From Streptomyces canus (GTDB taxonomy: Bacteria; Actinomycetota; Actinomycetes; Streptomycetales; Streptomycetaceae): a DNA stretch of 64,000 nucleotides. Made by a program: the position numbers and the translations under genes. Positions 33,541 to 40,823 of this stretch are shown piece after piece (position 1 is the first letter of the stretch; every line of letters starts with the position of its first letter). The stretch spans positions 62,001 to 126,000 of the forward strand of contig NZ_KQ948669.1 in NCBI RefSeq assembly GCF_001514145.1, written 5' to 3'. Below the pieces are notes generated by a model. That model was not told the DNA's origin and made no database searches. It saw only the letters and a list, made by a program, of their open reading frames with translations.

Positions 33541-33688
33541 GTGCGGCCTGGATCGCGAGCTCACTGCTGAGTCCTGCTGCTGACGAACACCGAAGATCGG
33601 CTACTGACGGATGAGCTTCGCTGAAGGCATCCGGCCGCGACCAGTCCGAGCATCCGGTCGCAGCCTCACACCAGCCCACATGCGGCTT

Positions 33689-34117
33689 TCAAGTTGCATC
33701 ACGCTCATTGGGCTGCGGCTGCGCCGGCAGTGCTCTGACCGGGGAGCTGGGCTGTGACAGCGCACCGCGCAGTTGCCGGTTCTCCACGGTCAGTTGGTTG
33801 ACGACCCGGACGAGGTGAGCGACGTCCGCCCGCAGCTGCGCCAACTCGGTGGCGTCCTTGGCGCGGAGTTCCTTGAGCTTGACGATCTGCTTGCGCAGGC
33901 GGATCTCGGAGTCCGACACCTGTCCGCGCGCCCTGACCTGCGCGTAGAAGTCGCTTTTGAGGTCTAGGTGGCGCTGGGTGAGCGCGTTGCGCGGTACGCC
34001 GGCTTCCTGGGCCAGGGCGACGATCGTCAGCGCGCCGTTGGAGTGCTGCGGGGTTCCTTGCAGGATGCGGTCCATGGCCGCGCGGATACGGTCGCGTTCG
34101 TCGGGTGCGGGGCTCAT
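33689..34117 (-). CDS. DUF6262/TnpC-like accessory protein of a recombinase (142 aa)
   Basis: The N-terminal half looks like a small helix-turn-helix (ERDRIRAAMDRILQGTPQHS and IVALAQEAGVPRNALTQRHL). The second half is a coiled coil (IRLRKQIVKLKELRAKDATE, VAHLVRVVNQLTVENRQLRG) with a Pro-rich end. This layout fits DUF6262 and the TnpC subunit of Tn554-type elements, which assist a tyrosine recombinase and set directionality. The ATG overlaps the stop of the recombinase remnant (ATGA), the arrangement expected for a tnpB-tnpC pair. The gene itself appears intact. Confidence 0.75.
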   Translation of the reverse strand: MSPAPDERDRIRAAMDRILQGTPQHSNGALTIVALAQEAGVPRNALTQRHLDLKSDFYAQVRARGQVSDSEIRLRKQIVKLKELRAKDATELAQLRADVAHLVRVVNQLTVENRQLRGALSQPSSPVRALPAQPQPNERDAT

Positions 34118-35018
34118 GCGGTGCCGTCCTGGAGGCTGATGCGGGTGCGGTGGTGGGCGTCGGCGAGGTCGCGCAGCCGGGTGGCGTTGTCGCGCAGGCG
34201 CTCGCCCAGCGGGCCGGGGACGTGGCCTGCCTGTTGGGCGAGCGTGGTGGCGCGGAGGCGGAGGCTGGTGGCGTGCTGGTCGGTGCGGGCGATGTTCGCG
34301 CGGGTTGGGACGCACTGGTCGAGGCTGGGGGTGTCCTTGAGGCCGCGGTGGCACAGGGCTTTGTCGCGTTTGTAGACGCACATCAGCAGCGTGTGGGGAT
34401 TGTCGTGGATGGCCAGGTGGGGGTTGGCGAGGATCTGTCGGGCCTGCCGTGCGGTGATGACGGTGCCGGTGTACTGGGGTGCGGTGGCGGCGGCCTTGAT
34501 GGCGCGGCGGGCGGCGGGCCCGGAGATGCCGAGGCCGTCCTCGAGAGCGGCGTTCAGGTCGGCGGCGGTGTCGATGGTGGCGCGGGCCGTCTCGACGTCG
34601 AGGAGGTCGTGGATGCCGTCCCGGCTGCGCGCGGCATAGCCGGCCGCTACGGACGTGCGCAGATGGCGGTACTGAATCGCGAGCGCGACCAGGCCCCCGG
34701 GACGGCGGGCGATGTGCCAGGCCAGGCTCCGGCGGAACCGCTCGGTTCCGATCCTGCCGTGCGGATCCGGCGGGATGACCTCACGGGTCAGCCCGCGGGC
34801 GGCTGCCTCAAGGTTGGCCCAGGTGATGAAGTCCTCCACCCGGGTGCCCAGGGTGTGCACGGTGAGGGAGCCGGTGCCGGCCCGGGTGTCGGGTCGCCGG
34901 GCCGGATGCCGGTGGAGGCTTCGCGCTCCGCCAGGTCAGTCCACCCCGCCAGAACAGGCACGCGCGGTGCTGCGATCAACACTGGCTTGGGCACCCAGAA
35001 GACACCCCACTTGCTCAT
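34114..35018 (-). pseudogene. Tyrosine recombinase with internal deletion
   Basis: The C-terminal part (34114-34860) is open and includes RFRRSLAWHIARRPGG with the HxxR box, QYRHLRTSVAAGYAARSRDG with the second His and the probable nucleophilic Tyr, and a long C-terminal helical/zinc-like tail (LLMCVYKRDKALCHRGLKDT). An N-terminal start, MSKWGVFWVPKPVLIAAPRV, lies at 35018 in a different frame, and after about 40 codons it turns into low-complexity Pro sequence. The core-binding domain and the first catalytic Arg are missing between them. Thus most of the recombinase has been deleted. The product could not be active alone. It is read toward the DUF6262 gene. Confidence 0.7.
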
Positions 35019-35039
35019 CGCGCCACCCTGTCAGATCGG

Positions 35040-35063
35040 CTTCAACACGCCGATTCAATAGGG
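35040..35063. repeat. Right terminal region of the inserted element
   Basis: Minus-strand GCGTGTTGAAG (35050-35040) is the inverted partner of 29655-29665. AGGG at 35060-35063 mirrors the CCCT at 29641-29644. Confidence 0.65.
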
Positions 35064-35070
35064 ATGCAGT

Positions 35071-35371
35071 GTCACTTCGGTCACCCGCCGGAACTCGTCC
35101 GGCGTGATCTCCGTGAACCTCGCGAAGACCCCGGAGAAGGCGTTGTTGACCCAGACGTCGATGTGCCCGAAGGCGCCCACGACCTTCTGGGCCGCGTCGT
35201 CGACCGCCTTGCACCGCCCGCCTGCTGCACGTCGTCGGCGGCGGCCGCGAGCCCCTCGCGGCCCCGGGCCAGCAGGGCGACCCGGGCCCCGCGTTCGGCG
35301 AAGGCCCGGGCCGTGGCCCGTCCCACCCCGCCGCTGGCCCCGGTCACCACGACGACCTTGCCGCGCTTCAC
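35071..35371 (-). pseudogene. Short-chain dehydrogenase, N-terminal part of the split gene
   Basis: GTG at 35371 with GGAAGGAACG upstream begins VKRGKVVVVTGASGGVGRAT, the TGxxxGxG Rossmann motif of SDRs, then ARVALLARGREGLAAAADDV. At about 35210-35217 the frame changes and some 11 expected codons are missing. It continues as KAVDDAAQKVVGAFGHIDVW and VNNAFSGVFARFTEITPDEF, including the NNA motif, up to RRVTEVT at the insertion point. The remaining gene is at 28956-29639. The small deletion is a second, independent lesion, expected once the gene had been inactivated. Confidence 0.85.
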
Positions 35372-35403
35372 GCCCGTTCCTTCCGTGCGTCGCGCACCAC
35401 GCG

Positions 35404-35868
35404 TCACGCCCGGTGGTGCGGCTGCTCGGGGTCGATGTCGTCCTGCCGCGGCGCCGCGGCCGGTTCCGGTGCGCCCGCTGCCTCGGGGGCGACCGACGGC
35501 ATGGGCGGATACGGCGTCCCGAGCCCGCTCGGCGGCGCGGCCACCGTCTCGGTCCGCCCGGCCGTGGGCCGGGACGCGGCGGGCCTGGCGGCACCGCGCA
35601 GCACATACGCCACGGCCCCCAGGATCACGGCGGTGATCAGCGCGGCGGCCCAGTCGGGCAGCCCGAGAGCGAGGGAGAGGCCCACGGCAAGTGCGAGGGC
35701 CGCTCCCGCGTACAGGGCGACGGCACCGGACGCGGCGTACAGCATGGCCGTACGGCGCTGCTTGCGCGTCTGCTCGCGCAGCTCGTCCCGTACGGTCTCG
35801 CGCGCCACCTGCGCCAGCTCGTCGACCAGATGCTTGTCCAGATGCTCCAGGTGATCCAAGCGCTCCAT
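35404..35868 (-). CDS. Phage-holin-family membrane protein (154 aa)
   Basis: The N-terminal amphipathic helix (LVDELAQVARETVRDELREQ) is followed by two membrane helices (about 47-70, LYAASGAVALYAGAALALAV, and about 75-95, WAAALITAVILGAVAYVL). This is the actinobacterial Phage_holin_3_6 (holin superfamily III) pattern that is usually a housekeeping membrane protein rather than a phage lysis protein. The C-terminal 55 residues are Pro/Ala-rich. ATG at 35868. A GGGTACCC palindrome lies 8 bases upstream. Function unknown. Confidence 0.8.
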   Translation of the reverse strand: MERLDHLEHLDKHLVDELAQVARETVRDELREQTRKQRRTAMLYAASGAVALYAGAALALAVGLSLALGLPDWAAALITAVILGAVAYVLRGAARPAASRPTAGRTETVAAPPSGLGTPYPPMPSVAPEAAGAPEPAAAPRQDDIDPEQPHHRA

Positions 35869-35877
35869 GGCCGCCGG

Positions 35878-35902
35878 GTACCCGCACAGGCGTGCGCTTA
35901 AC
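35878..35902 (-). promoter_or_regulatory. Possible SigB-like promoter for the holin-family gene
   Basis: On the minus strand GTTAAG, a 13-base spacer and GGGTAC resemble the SigB form GTTTAA-N12-14-GGGTAT. The -10 is within GGGTACCC and only 9 bases from the ATG, so transcription would start at or next to the start codon. Confidence 0.35.
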
Positions 35903-35996
35903 GCCAGGGGGTCACCTGTGCGGTGCGGGCGGTCGGGTCGGGAGGATCGCGTGAAACGATCTCCTCCGCCCGGCTGACCCAATTAGGCTCGTCCGC

Positions 35997-36347
35997 ATGG
36001 ACATTCTGGGAACCACGCTGCGTGTCTGTGTCGATGACCTGGAGGCCGCGGTCGTCTTCTACGAACGGCTGGCGGGCGCCAAGGCTCTCCGTTTCGAGCG
36101 CGGCGGCGTCCAGGTGGCCGCGGTGGGCTGCTTCCTGCTGATGAGCGGCCCCGAGGCCGAGCTGGAGGTACTGCGCAAGGTCGCGGCGACCATCGCGGTG
36201 AAGGACGTCGACGAGGCCCACCAGTTGCTCAGCGAGCTGGGCGCCCGCGTCATCGCCGGCCCCGTGCCGACGCCGGTGGGCCGCAATCTGATCGCGATGC
36301 ATCCGGACGGCGTGGTGTACGAGTACGTGGACCGCAACGTCGGCTAG
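35997..36347 (+). CDS. VOC-family (glyoxalase/bleomycin-resistance fold) protein (116 aa)
   Basis: One vicinal-oxygen-chelate domain of two beta-alpha-beta-beta-beta units: GTTLRVCVDDLEAAVVFYER at the start and AATIAVKDVDEAHQLLSELG then HPDGVVYEYVDRN at the end, with the late Glu metal-ligand position present. The first His of the metal site is not evident, so it may not be a metal enzyme. Single-domain VOC proteins act as dimers in antibiotic binding, dioxygenation or isomerisation. The role here is unknown. Its stop (CTAG) coincides with the stop of a minus-strand pseudogene. Confidence 0.85.
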   Translation: MDILGTTLRVCVDDLEAAVVFYERLAGAKALRFERGGVQVAAVGCFLLMSGPEAELEVLRKVAATIAVKDVDEAHQLLSELGARVIAGPVPTPVGRNLIAMHPDGVVYEYVDRNVG

Positions 36348-36765
36348 AGGGGCCGCATCCGGAAGTCGTGGAACGGCGGCAGCGGTTCGTCGCTGACCCG
36401 GCTCCACAGCTCGCTGATCGCCTCGGCGCCCTCCCGCAGATCGGCGACCTCGAAGCCCTCCTCGAACGCGCCTCGGCCGTACGCCCCGCCGCGAGCAGCG
36501 CCTCGATCGTCTCGCGGCCCAGCGCGGCGGTTGTCGGCATGCCACAGAGCCACTCGGGTGGTACTCGGTGAGCGGGGTGGCGGGTGCGGTCTCCAGCATG
36601 TCCCGCCAGTGCGGCGCGACCAGCGTCTCACCGGGCGGCCGTACCCGGCGCGGTTCGGGGAGGGACCCGGCCCGCAGCAGCTCCAGCCAGGGCGCCTGGG
36701 CCTCGCCGAGGGTGCTCGGAGCTCTGGACCGACCGGGTTGACGTGATCGTGCGTCAGGGAACTGG
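36344..36765 (-). pseudogene. Multiply frameshifted remnant of an unidentified enzyme gene
   Basis: Protein-like segments appear one after another in different frames on the minus strand: APWLELLRAGSLPEPRRVRP, APHWRDMLETAPATPLTEYH (first frame), VALWHADN (second), TAALGRETIEALLAAGRTAE (third) and FEEGFEVADLREGAEAISEL ending FHDFRMRPL-stop at 36344 (second again). At least three frameshifts are needed to read them as one chain. The family was not recognised. It lies between the VOC gene and the arginase-fold gene, in the same orientation as the latter. Confidence 0.6.
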
Positions 36766-36788
36766 CCTCCCATCCAAGACCGTGCCGG

Positions 36789-37688
36789 TCAGGATTGCGC
36801 AAAGGCTTCCACGACGATGTCGGTGAGCAGCGCGCCGGCCGTGCCCTCGGGGTCCAGATCGGGGTCGTAGATAGTGATGTTGAGGCCGGTACAGGAGGGG
36901 GAGGCGAGCAACGGCCGTAGCAGAGCGGTGAGTTCGGCGGGCAGGAGCCCCTCCGGGTCGGGGCTGTCGACGGCCGGCATGACGGACGGGTCGAGGACGT
37001 CGGCGTCCAGGTGCACCCAGAAACCGTCGATCTCGGGGATCTCGAAGGCCTGGGCGGTGGCCCGGGCAAGGGCGTCGGCGCCCCACTCCCGGAGGTCCCC
37101 GACGGTCACGACCGGGATCTTCAGGGCGGCGAGTTCGGCCCGGTCCTCCTCGAACTCGTCGCGGATCCCGAAGAACCGCACGTCCTCGTCCCGCAGATAG
37201 GGGCGCAGGCCTTCCAGGTCCGTCAGGTCCTCCTGCCCGCGCCCGGTGGCCAGCGCGACCTCCTCGCCGCCCGCCGCGCCGATCCGGTCGGAGTTGCCGG
37301 TGTGCCGGAAGTCCGGCGAGGCGTCGATCGCGGCCAGGCCGTAGCGTCCGACGCGGCGCAGGGCGAGCGAGGCGCCGAGCTGGATGGAGCAGTCGCCGCC
37401 GAGGACGACGGGGAGTTCCCCGGCGCGCACATGGCTTTCGATGCGGTCGGCGAGCCTGACGGTGTACGAGGCGATCGCGGCGGCGTTGAAGACGCCGTCA
37501 CCCTCCTGCCAGCCCCCGCGGTCATAGCGCGGCGGCACCACCACGCCGCCTTCCAGGGCGTGCAGCCTCTGCACGATCCGCTGCTCACGCAGAGCGCCGG
37601 CGAGCTTGTGGCAGCCGGGCACGGTGCCGGGGGCGGGCGGACGCAGGCCGAGGTTGGAGGGGGCGTCCAGCACGACGATATTCCGCAT
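36789..37688 (-). CDS. Arginase/agmatinase-fold protein with altered metal site (299 aa)
   Basis: The ureohydrolase fold is recognisable by NIVVLDAPSNLGLRPPAPG, VVLGGDCSIQLGASLAL, IDASPDFRHTGNS and FWVHLDADVLDPSVMPAVDS. In true arginases the motifs are GGDHS, DAHxD and DxDxxDP. Here the first His is Cys (GGDC) and the second is Ser (DASPD), while the DxD pair is intact. Two of the six manganese ligands are thus changed, and hydrolase activity on arginine or agmatine is doubtful. ATG at 37688 is chosen over that at 37697 because it has GAGG at proper distance. The protein might be a non-hydrolytic relative. Its downstream neighbour is a pseudogene. Confidence 0.85.
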   Translation of the reverse strand: MRNIVVLDAPSNLGLRPPAPGTVPGCHKLAGALREQRIVQRLHALEGGVVVPPRYDRGGWQEGDGVFNAAAIASYTVRLADRIESHVRAGELPVVLGGDCSIQLGASLALRRVGRYGLAAIDASPDFRHTGNSDRIGAAGGEEVALATGRGQEDLTDLEGLRPYLRDEDVRFFGIRDEFEEDRAELAALKIPVVTVGDLREWGADALARATAQAFEIPEIDGFWVHLDADVLDPSVMPAVDSPDPEGLLPAELTALLRPLLASPSCTGLNITIYDPDLDPEGTAGALLTDIVVEAFAQS

Positions 37689-37747
37689 GCGGATCATCCT
37701 CGCCGACGTACAGTCGGCCGTCCACGGAGATTGACGAGGGAGCGACA

Positions 37748-38095
37748 GTGAGTGAGCAGCACACCTACCGGGTGATCGTGCGCGGAACCTGGGACGGGCT
37801 CACCGACGAGGCCCGCGCCCGGCTGCTCGCCGAGGCGGCGGACCACGGCATGGCGAGCATGCGGTTCACGGAGGAGGGCTCGCTGTCGTACGAGCCTGCG
37901 CCGCTGAAGCACTTCTCGATGCGGTACGTGGTGGTCTCGGACGCGGCGGACGGCGAGGAGATGGCGGGGGCGATCGCGGAGGACCGCGCCGAGGGCACGC
38001 TGCGGGATCTCGGTTACGGCTTCCGGGATCTGAAGTCGACGGTCACGGACCTCGACACCATGAAGATCAACCGGAAGCCCGCATCTCGGCGGTGA
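37748..38095 (+). CDS. DUF6204 family protein (115 aa)
   Basis: A small alpha/beta protein: TYRVIVRGTWDGLTDEARAR, AADHGMASMRFTEEGSLSYE and LKHFSMRYVVVSDAADGEEM, a pattern I know as DUF6204 in Streptomyces. The GTG start follows GAGGGAGCG. The 3' end overlaps the convergent GNAT gene by 29 bases. No function is known. Confidence 0.8.
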   Translation: MSEQHTYRVIVRGTWDGLTDEARARLLAEAADHGMASMRFTEEGSLSYEPAPLKHFSMRYVVVSDAADGEEMAGAIAEDRAEGTLRDLGYGFRDLKSTVTDLDTMKINRKPASRR

Positions 38096-38630
38096 TGGCC
38101 CAGCGCTCGTGGTCCCGCCAGTCCCCGTCGATGTAGATCATCTTCGGTGAGAAGCCTTCGAGCCGGAAGCCGCAGCTGCGGGCCAGGGCGAGGGAGGCGG
38201 TGTTCCGTGGCTGCGCGTTGATCTCGAGGCGGTGCAGCCGCATCGGACCGAAGGCGTGGTCGACCACGAGGTTCAGCCCCTCGCGCATCAGCCCGCGCCC
38301 GGCTGCGTGCGCGAAGGCGCCGTACCCCAGGGCCCCGCACAGGAAGCCGCCCTCGACGATGTTGTTGATGTTGATGTACCCGGCGATGGCCCCGTCGCCC
38401 AGCTCGCCGTCCTTCTCGCAGACCAGGAACCCCGCCTTGGTCCGGTCCTCGATCAGCCGGCCGGCGTAGGCGAGATAGGCGCTCTCGCTGTCGGGCGGGA
38501 ACAGCCACGGCTGGTGGAGTTCCTTGCTCTCCCGGGCCCGGGCGGTGAACTCGGCGCCGTCCTCGTAGGTGAAGTGGCGTATGCCCACGCGTGGGCCTTC
38601 GGCGAGATAGCGGGAAGCGGTGTGCGGCAT
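38067..38630 (-). CDS. GNAT-family N-acetyltransferase, RimJ-like (187 aa)
   Basis: The GNAT fold is visible: AGYININNIVEGGFLCGALG at beta4, then the acetyl-CoA-binding A motif region AHAAGRGLMREGLNLVVDHA and RLEINAQPRNTASLALARSC GF, which is the RimJ/RimL (Acetyltransf_3) signature of protein-Nalpha or aminoacyl-type acetylation. CoA-binding RGLMREGL replaces the usual Q/RxxGxG/A. It ends with IDGDWRDHERWAITAEM, typical of the family. Substrate unknown. ATG at 38630. Confidence 0.9.
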   Translation of the reverse strand: MPHTASRYLAEGPRVGIRHFTYEDGAEFTARARESKELHQPWLFPPDSESAYLAYAGRLIEDRTKAGFLVCEKDGELGDGAIAGYININNIVEGGFLCGALGYGAFAHAAGRGLMREGLNLVVDHAFGPMRLHRLEINAQPRNTASLALARSCGFRLEGFSPKMIYIDGDWRDHERWAITAEMRASG

Positions 38631-38659
38631 CTGGCCACCCTACGATCCGCCGGGCAGTC

Positions 38660-38899
38660 CTAGCCGCGCCGCTTCATGAAATACGCCCCGCACAGGGCGC
38701 CGATGAGGCCGGTGGCGAGCAGAGCCGTCCACAGGGGCATCGTCACCTCGGGCACCAGCAGCCGGATCCTCGTCGTCCGGGTGTTCTCGAAGATGAAGGT
38801 CAGGGCGAGGACGGCCAGCAGCAGGACGACCGCCCTGGCGGGCGTCACCGCCCCGCTGCTGTCCTTGGTGGTGCCGCCTGCGGAGGTCTTCGGGCTCAT
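38660..38899 (-). CDS. LapA-domain (DUF1049) small membrane protein (79 aa)
   Basis: Two helices flank the LapA consensus: VVLLLAVLALTFIFENTRTT followed by RIRLLVPEVTMPLWTALLAT and GLIGALCGAYFMKRRG. The NT-Q/R-V-pattern after the first helix and the basic end fit DUF1049. Family members in Gram-negative bacteria take part in LPS assembly; in Streptomyces the role is unknown. The N-terminal 20 residues are Ser/Thr/Lys-rich. It lies alone between two minus-strand genes. Confidence 0.8.
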   Translation of the reverse strand: MSPKTSAGGTTKDSSGAVTPARAVVLLLAVLALTFIFENTRTTRIRLLVPEVTMPLWTALLATGLIGALCGAYFMKRRG

Positions 38900-38958
38900 G
38901 CGACCAGGGTGAGCCCGACATCTTGGTCACGCACGGTGAGAGCTGCCCTCCGGGTGAC

Positions 38959-40728
38959 TCACCGTCCCGCGACCGGCAGCTCCAGCACCCCGGCCCGCCC
39001 GGGCGCGCTCACCACGGTCACCGGCTTGATGCCCCGGTTCCCGAAGTACGCGTCGTCGCTCGCCGCGATGACGAACCGGAGCCGGTGCCCTTTCTCGTAG
39101 CGGTGGACGACCCCCGGCAGGGTCACCGTGAACGGCTTCGTCACGTCGGGCACCCGGACCGGGGCGACCAGCCGGTGGGCGAGCGTCTTCGTGCCGTCCG
39201 GAGCGATGTCGTAGATCTTGGCGAACAGCACCAGCTTGTCGGCGGCATCGCCCGAGTCCTGCGTCCGCTCGGCCTTCGGGGAGCTCACCTTGAGCGTGAC
39301 CTTCGGGGCGCCGACGACGTCGAGGGTCCGGGGCAGCGGGGCACTGGTCCAGCCGGCGTAGGTGCCGGCGGTGTCGTACGGCGCCGGGTCAGGCAGGCCG
39401 AGGGCGCCGTACAGCGAACTCTCCGAATGGCTCGTGGGAACAAGCCGGTTGCTGTACGACCGACTGCCCCACGTCACCTTCCTGCTGTTGTCGACGAGCT
39501 TGCCGTCCCCGGAGAGGTAGAGCTTCTGGCTGAGCGCGGGCAGGTGGTCGGCGGTGGCGTAGGTGCTGTTCGGGTCGGTGATCCAGTCGCGGTAGTAGGC
39601 GAAGGCCGGGCCCGTGTCGACGTGCCTCCGCCCGTGCAGGTACCGGTCGAACCAGGCGAGGACCCGCCGGCCGACATAGCTGGTCTCCAAGTTGCCCTGG
39701 ACGAGGTTGAGTTCACCGGCCGCCGGATCGGTGAGCCCGCCGCTGTGCCCTCCGGACTGCCAGATCATCCTGGCGGTCGTGCCCTGCGCCTTGAGCGTCT
39801 TGTACGTCGCCGTCGCCTCGTTGAGATTGAAGAGGCTGTCGGCCTGTCCCTGGATGAGCAGGGTGGGGGCCTTGACGCGGCTCAGGTACGACACCGGCGA
39901 GACACTGTGCGCGTAGTCGAGCAACTCGGCCGTGCGGGCCGCCGGAAAGCTCCCGGAGTTGAGCGTACGGACGGTGTCGCAGGCCTCGGTCACGAAGTGC
40001 AGACAGCCGAGCGAGTTGATCCGGGACGGATCAAGGTTCACCTCGGTGAGCGGCTGGCTCTCGCCGATGAGGTAGAAGCCGTTGGCCCACTGCCACTTGA
40101 AGGCACCGGGGACGCTCCCGCCACGCGTCGCGTTGTTGGGGGCCAGTGCGTACGCCAGGTCGTTCCAGGTGATCATCGGCACGAGCGCGTCCACCCGGTG
40201 GTCCACGGCGGCGGTCGCCAGCTGGATCGCGCCTCCGTAGGAGCCTCCGAGCATGCCGACCCGCGGGTCGCCCGGGCCGTCGAGGGTGACGAAGTCGGCC
40301 CTGGTCCCGTCGTCGGCGGCACGCTTCCCGCCCAGGAAGTCGATCAGCGCCGAGGCGGCCGTTCCGTCGATGCCGGGATCGTCGAGGGAGATCAGACAAC
40401 CGGACCTGCCGAAGCCGAGCCCCGACCAGGCGAGCGAGACATAACCGCGCTGGGCGAAGGCCCTGGCGGTGGCGTCCGTGGAACCGTCGGACTTGCTGCC
40501 GCCGAAACCGTTGGTGGTGAGTACGGCGGGCGCCCGGCCCGCGCCCGAAGGGCGGTACAGGTCGGCGTCGATCGTGCAGGTGCGACCGCCGGCCTGGACC
40601 GTGAACTTCAGTGCGCTGACGGTGTATTGGCCGGTCGCGGGGGCGGGGGTGGTGAGTGTGGCGCCCAGCAGGAGAGCGAGCGGGACGGAATGTCCGAGCA
40701 CACGACGGAACACGGAGATGACCTCCAC
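38959..40728 (-). CDS. Secreted CocE/NonD (X-Pro dipeptidyl-peptidase-like) hydrolase (589 aa)
   Basis: A signal peptide precedes the mature part (LGHSVPLALLLGATLTTPAPAT). The alpha/beta-hydrolase domain (about 35-400) has the nucleophile elbow GMLGGSYGGAIQLATAA with Ser near residue 162, an Asp region TLLIQGQADSLFNLNEATAT, and His in IWQSGGHSGGL. The C-terminal jelly-roll (about 430-589) is the CocE/X-Pro-type domain, with VKVSSPKAERT-like strands and RFVIAASDDAYFGNRG. Such enzymes hydrolyse acyl or peptide substrates outside the cell. Two inverted repeats lie upstream of the start (40751-40783), suggesting control by a repressor. Specificity unknown. Confidence 0.87.
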   Translation of the reverse strand: MEVISVFRRVLGHSVPLALLLGATLTTPAPATGQYTVSALKFTVQAGGRTCTIDADLYRPSGAGRAPAVLTTNGFGGSKSDGSTDATARAFAQRGYVSLAWSGLGFGRSGCLISLDDPGIDGTAASALIDFLGGKRAADDGTRADFVTLDGPGDPRVGMLGGSYGGAIQLATAAVDHRVDALVPMITWNDLAYALAPNNATRGGSVPGAFKWQWANGFYLIGESQPLTEVNLDPSRINSLGCLHFVTEACDTVRTLNSGSFPAARTAELLDYAHSVSPVSYLSRVKAPTLLIQGQADSLFNLNEATATYKTLKAQGTTARMIWQSGGHSGGLTDPAAGELNLVQGNLETSYVGRRVLAWFDRYLHGRRHVDTGPAFAYYRDWITDPNSTYATADHLPALSQKLYLSGDGKLVDNSRKVTWGSRSYSNRLVPTSHSESSLYGALGLPDPAPYDTAGTYAGWTSAPLPRTLDVVGAPKVTLKVSSPKAERTQDSGDAADKLVLFAKIYDIAPDGTKTLAHRLVAPVRVPDVTKPFTVTLPGVVHRYEKGHRLRFVIAASDDAYFGNRGIKPVTVVSAPGRAGVLELPVAGR

Positions 40729-40750
40729 ACTGGGGACACAACCCGAAACT

Positions 40751-40783
40751 TACCGACCGGTAGTCATGGTGTGACACGTGTCA
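40751..40783. promoter_or_regulatory. Two inverted repeats upstream of the CocE-type hydrolase gene
   Basis: TACCG-AC-CGGTA (40751-40762) and the perfect 12-base palindrome TGACACGTGTCA (40772-40783) lie 23 and 44 bases upstream of the start. Both look like sites for dimeric repressors (TetR- or GntR/LacI-like). No regulator gene adjoins. Confidence 0.5.
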
Positions 40784-40823
40784 GAGGTGGTCAATCGCCC
40801 GACCGGGTGTTTCTGACGGAGAT

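Larger units (their letters stand above)
29640..35070. mobile_element. Inserted element of about 5.4 kb carrying PadR-ABC-FtsX and recombinase genes
   Basis: The two flanks are halves of one SDR gene, so everything between is an insert. GCGTGTTGAAG occurs near both ends in inverted orientation (29655-29665 and, on the minus strand, 35050-35040). CCCT stands 9-10 bases outside each copy. The right end also holds the dyad ATCGG-N10-CCGAT. The content is a PadR-ABC-FtsX operon reading rightward, and from the right end a decayed tyrosine recombinase and an intact DUF6262/TnpC-like gene reading leftward. No target duplication longer than two bases (AC) is visible, as in recombinase-driven elements of the Tn554 kind. 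The element is probably no longer mobile on its own. Confidence 0.75.

Noticed and set aside
35404-35868. Prophage based on the holin-family gene
   Set aside because: No other phage genes are nearby, and this holin family is a common actinobacterial chromosomal protein.
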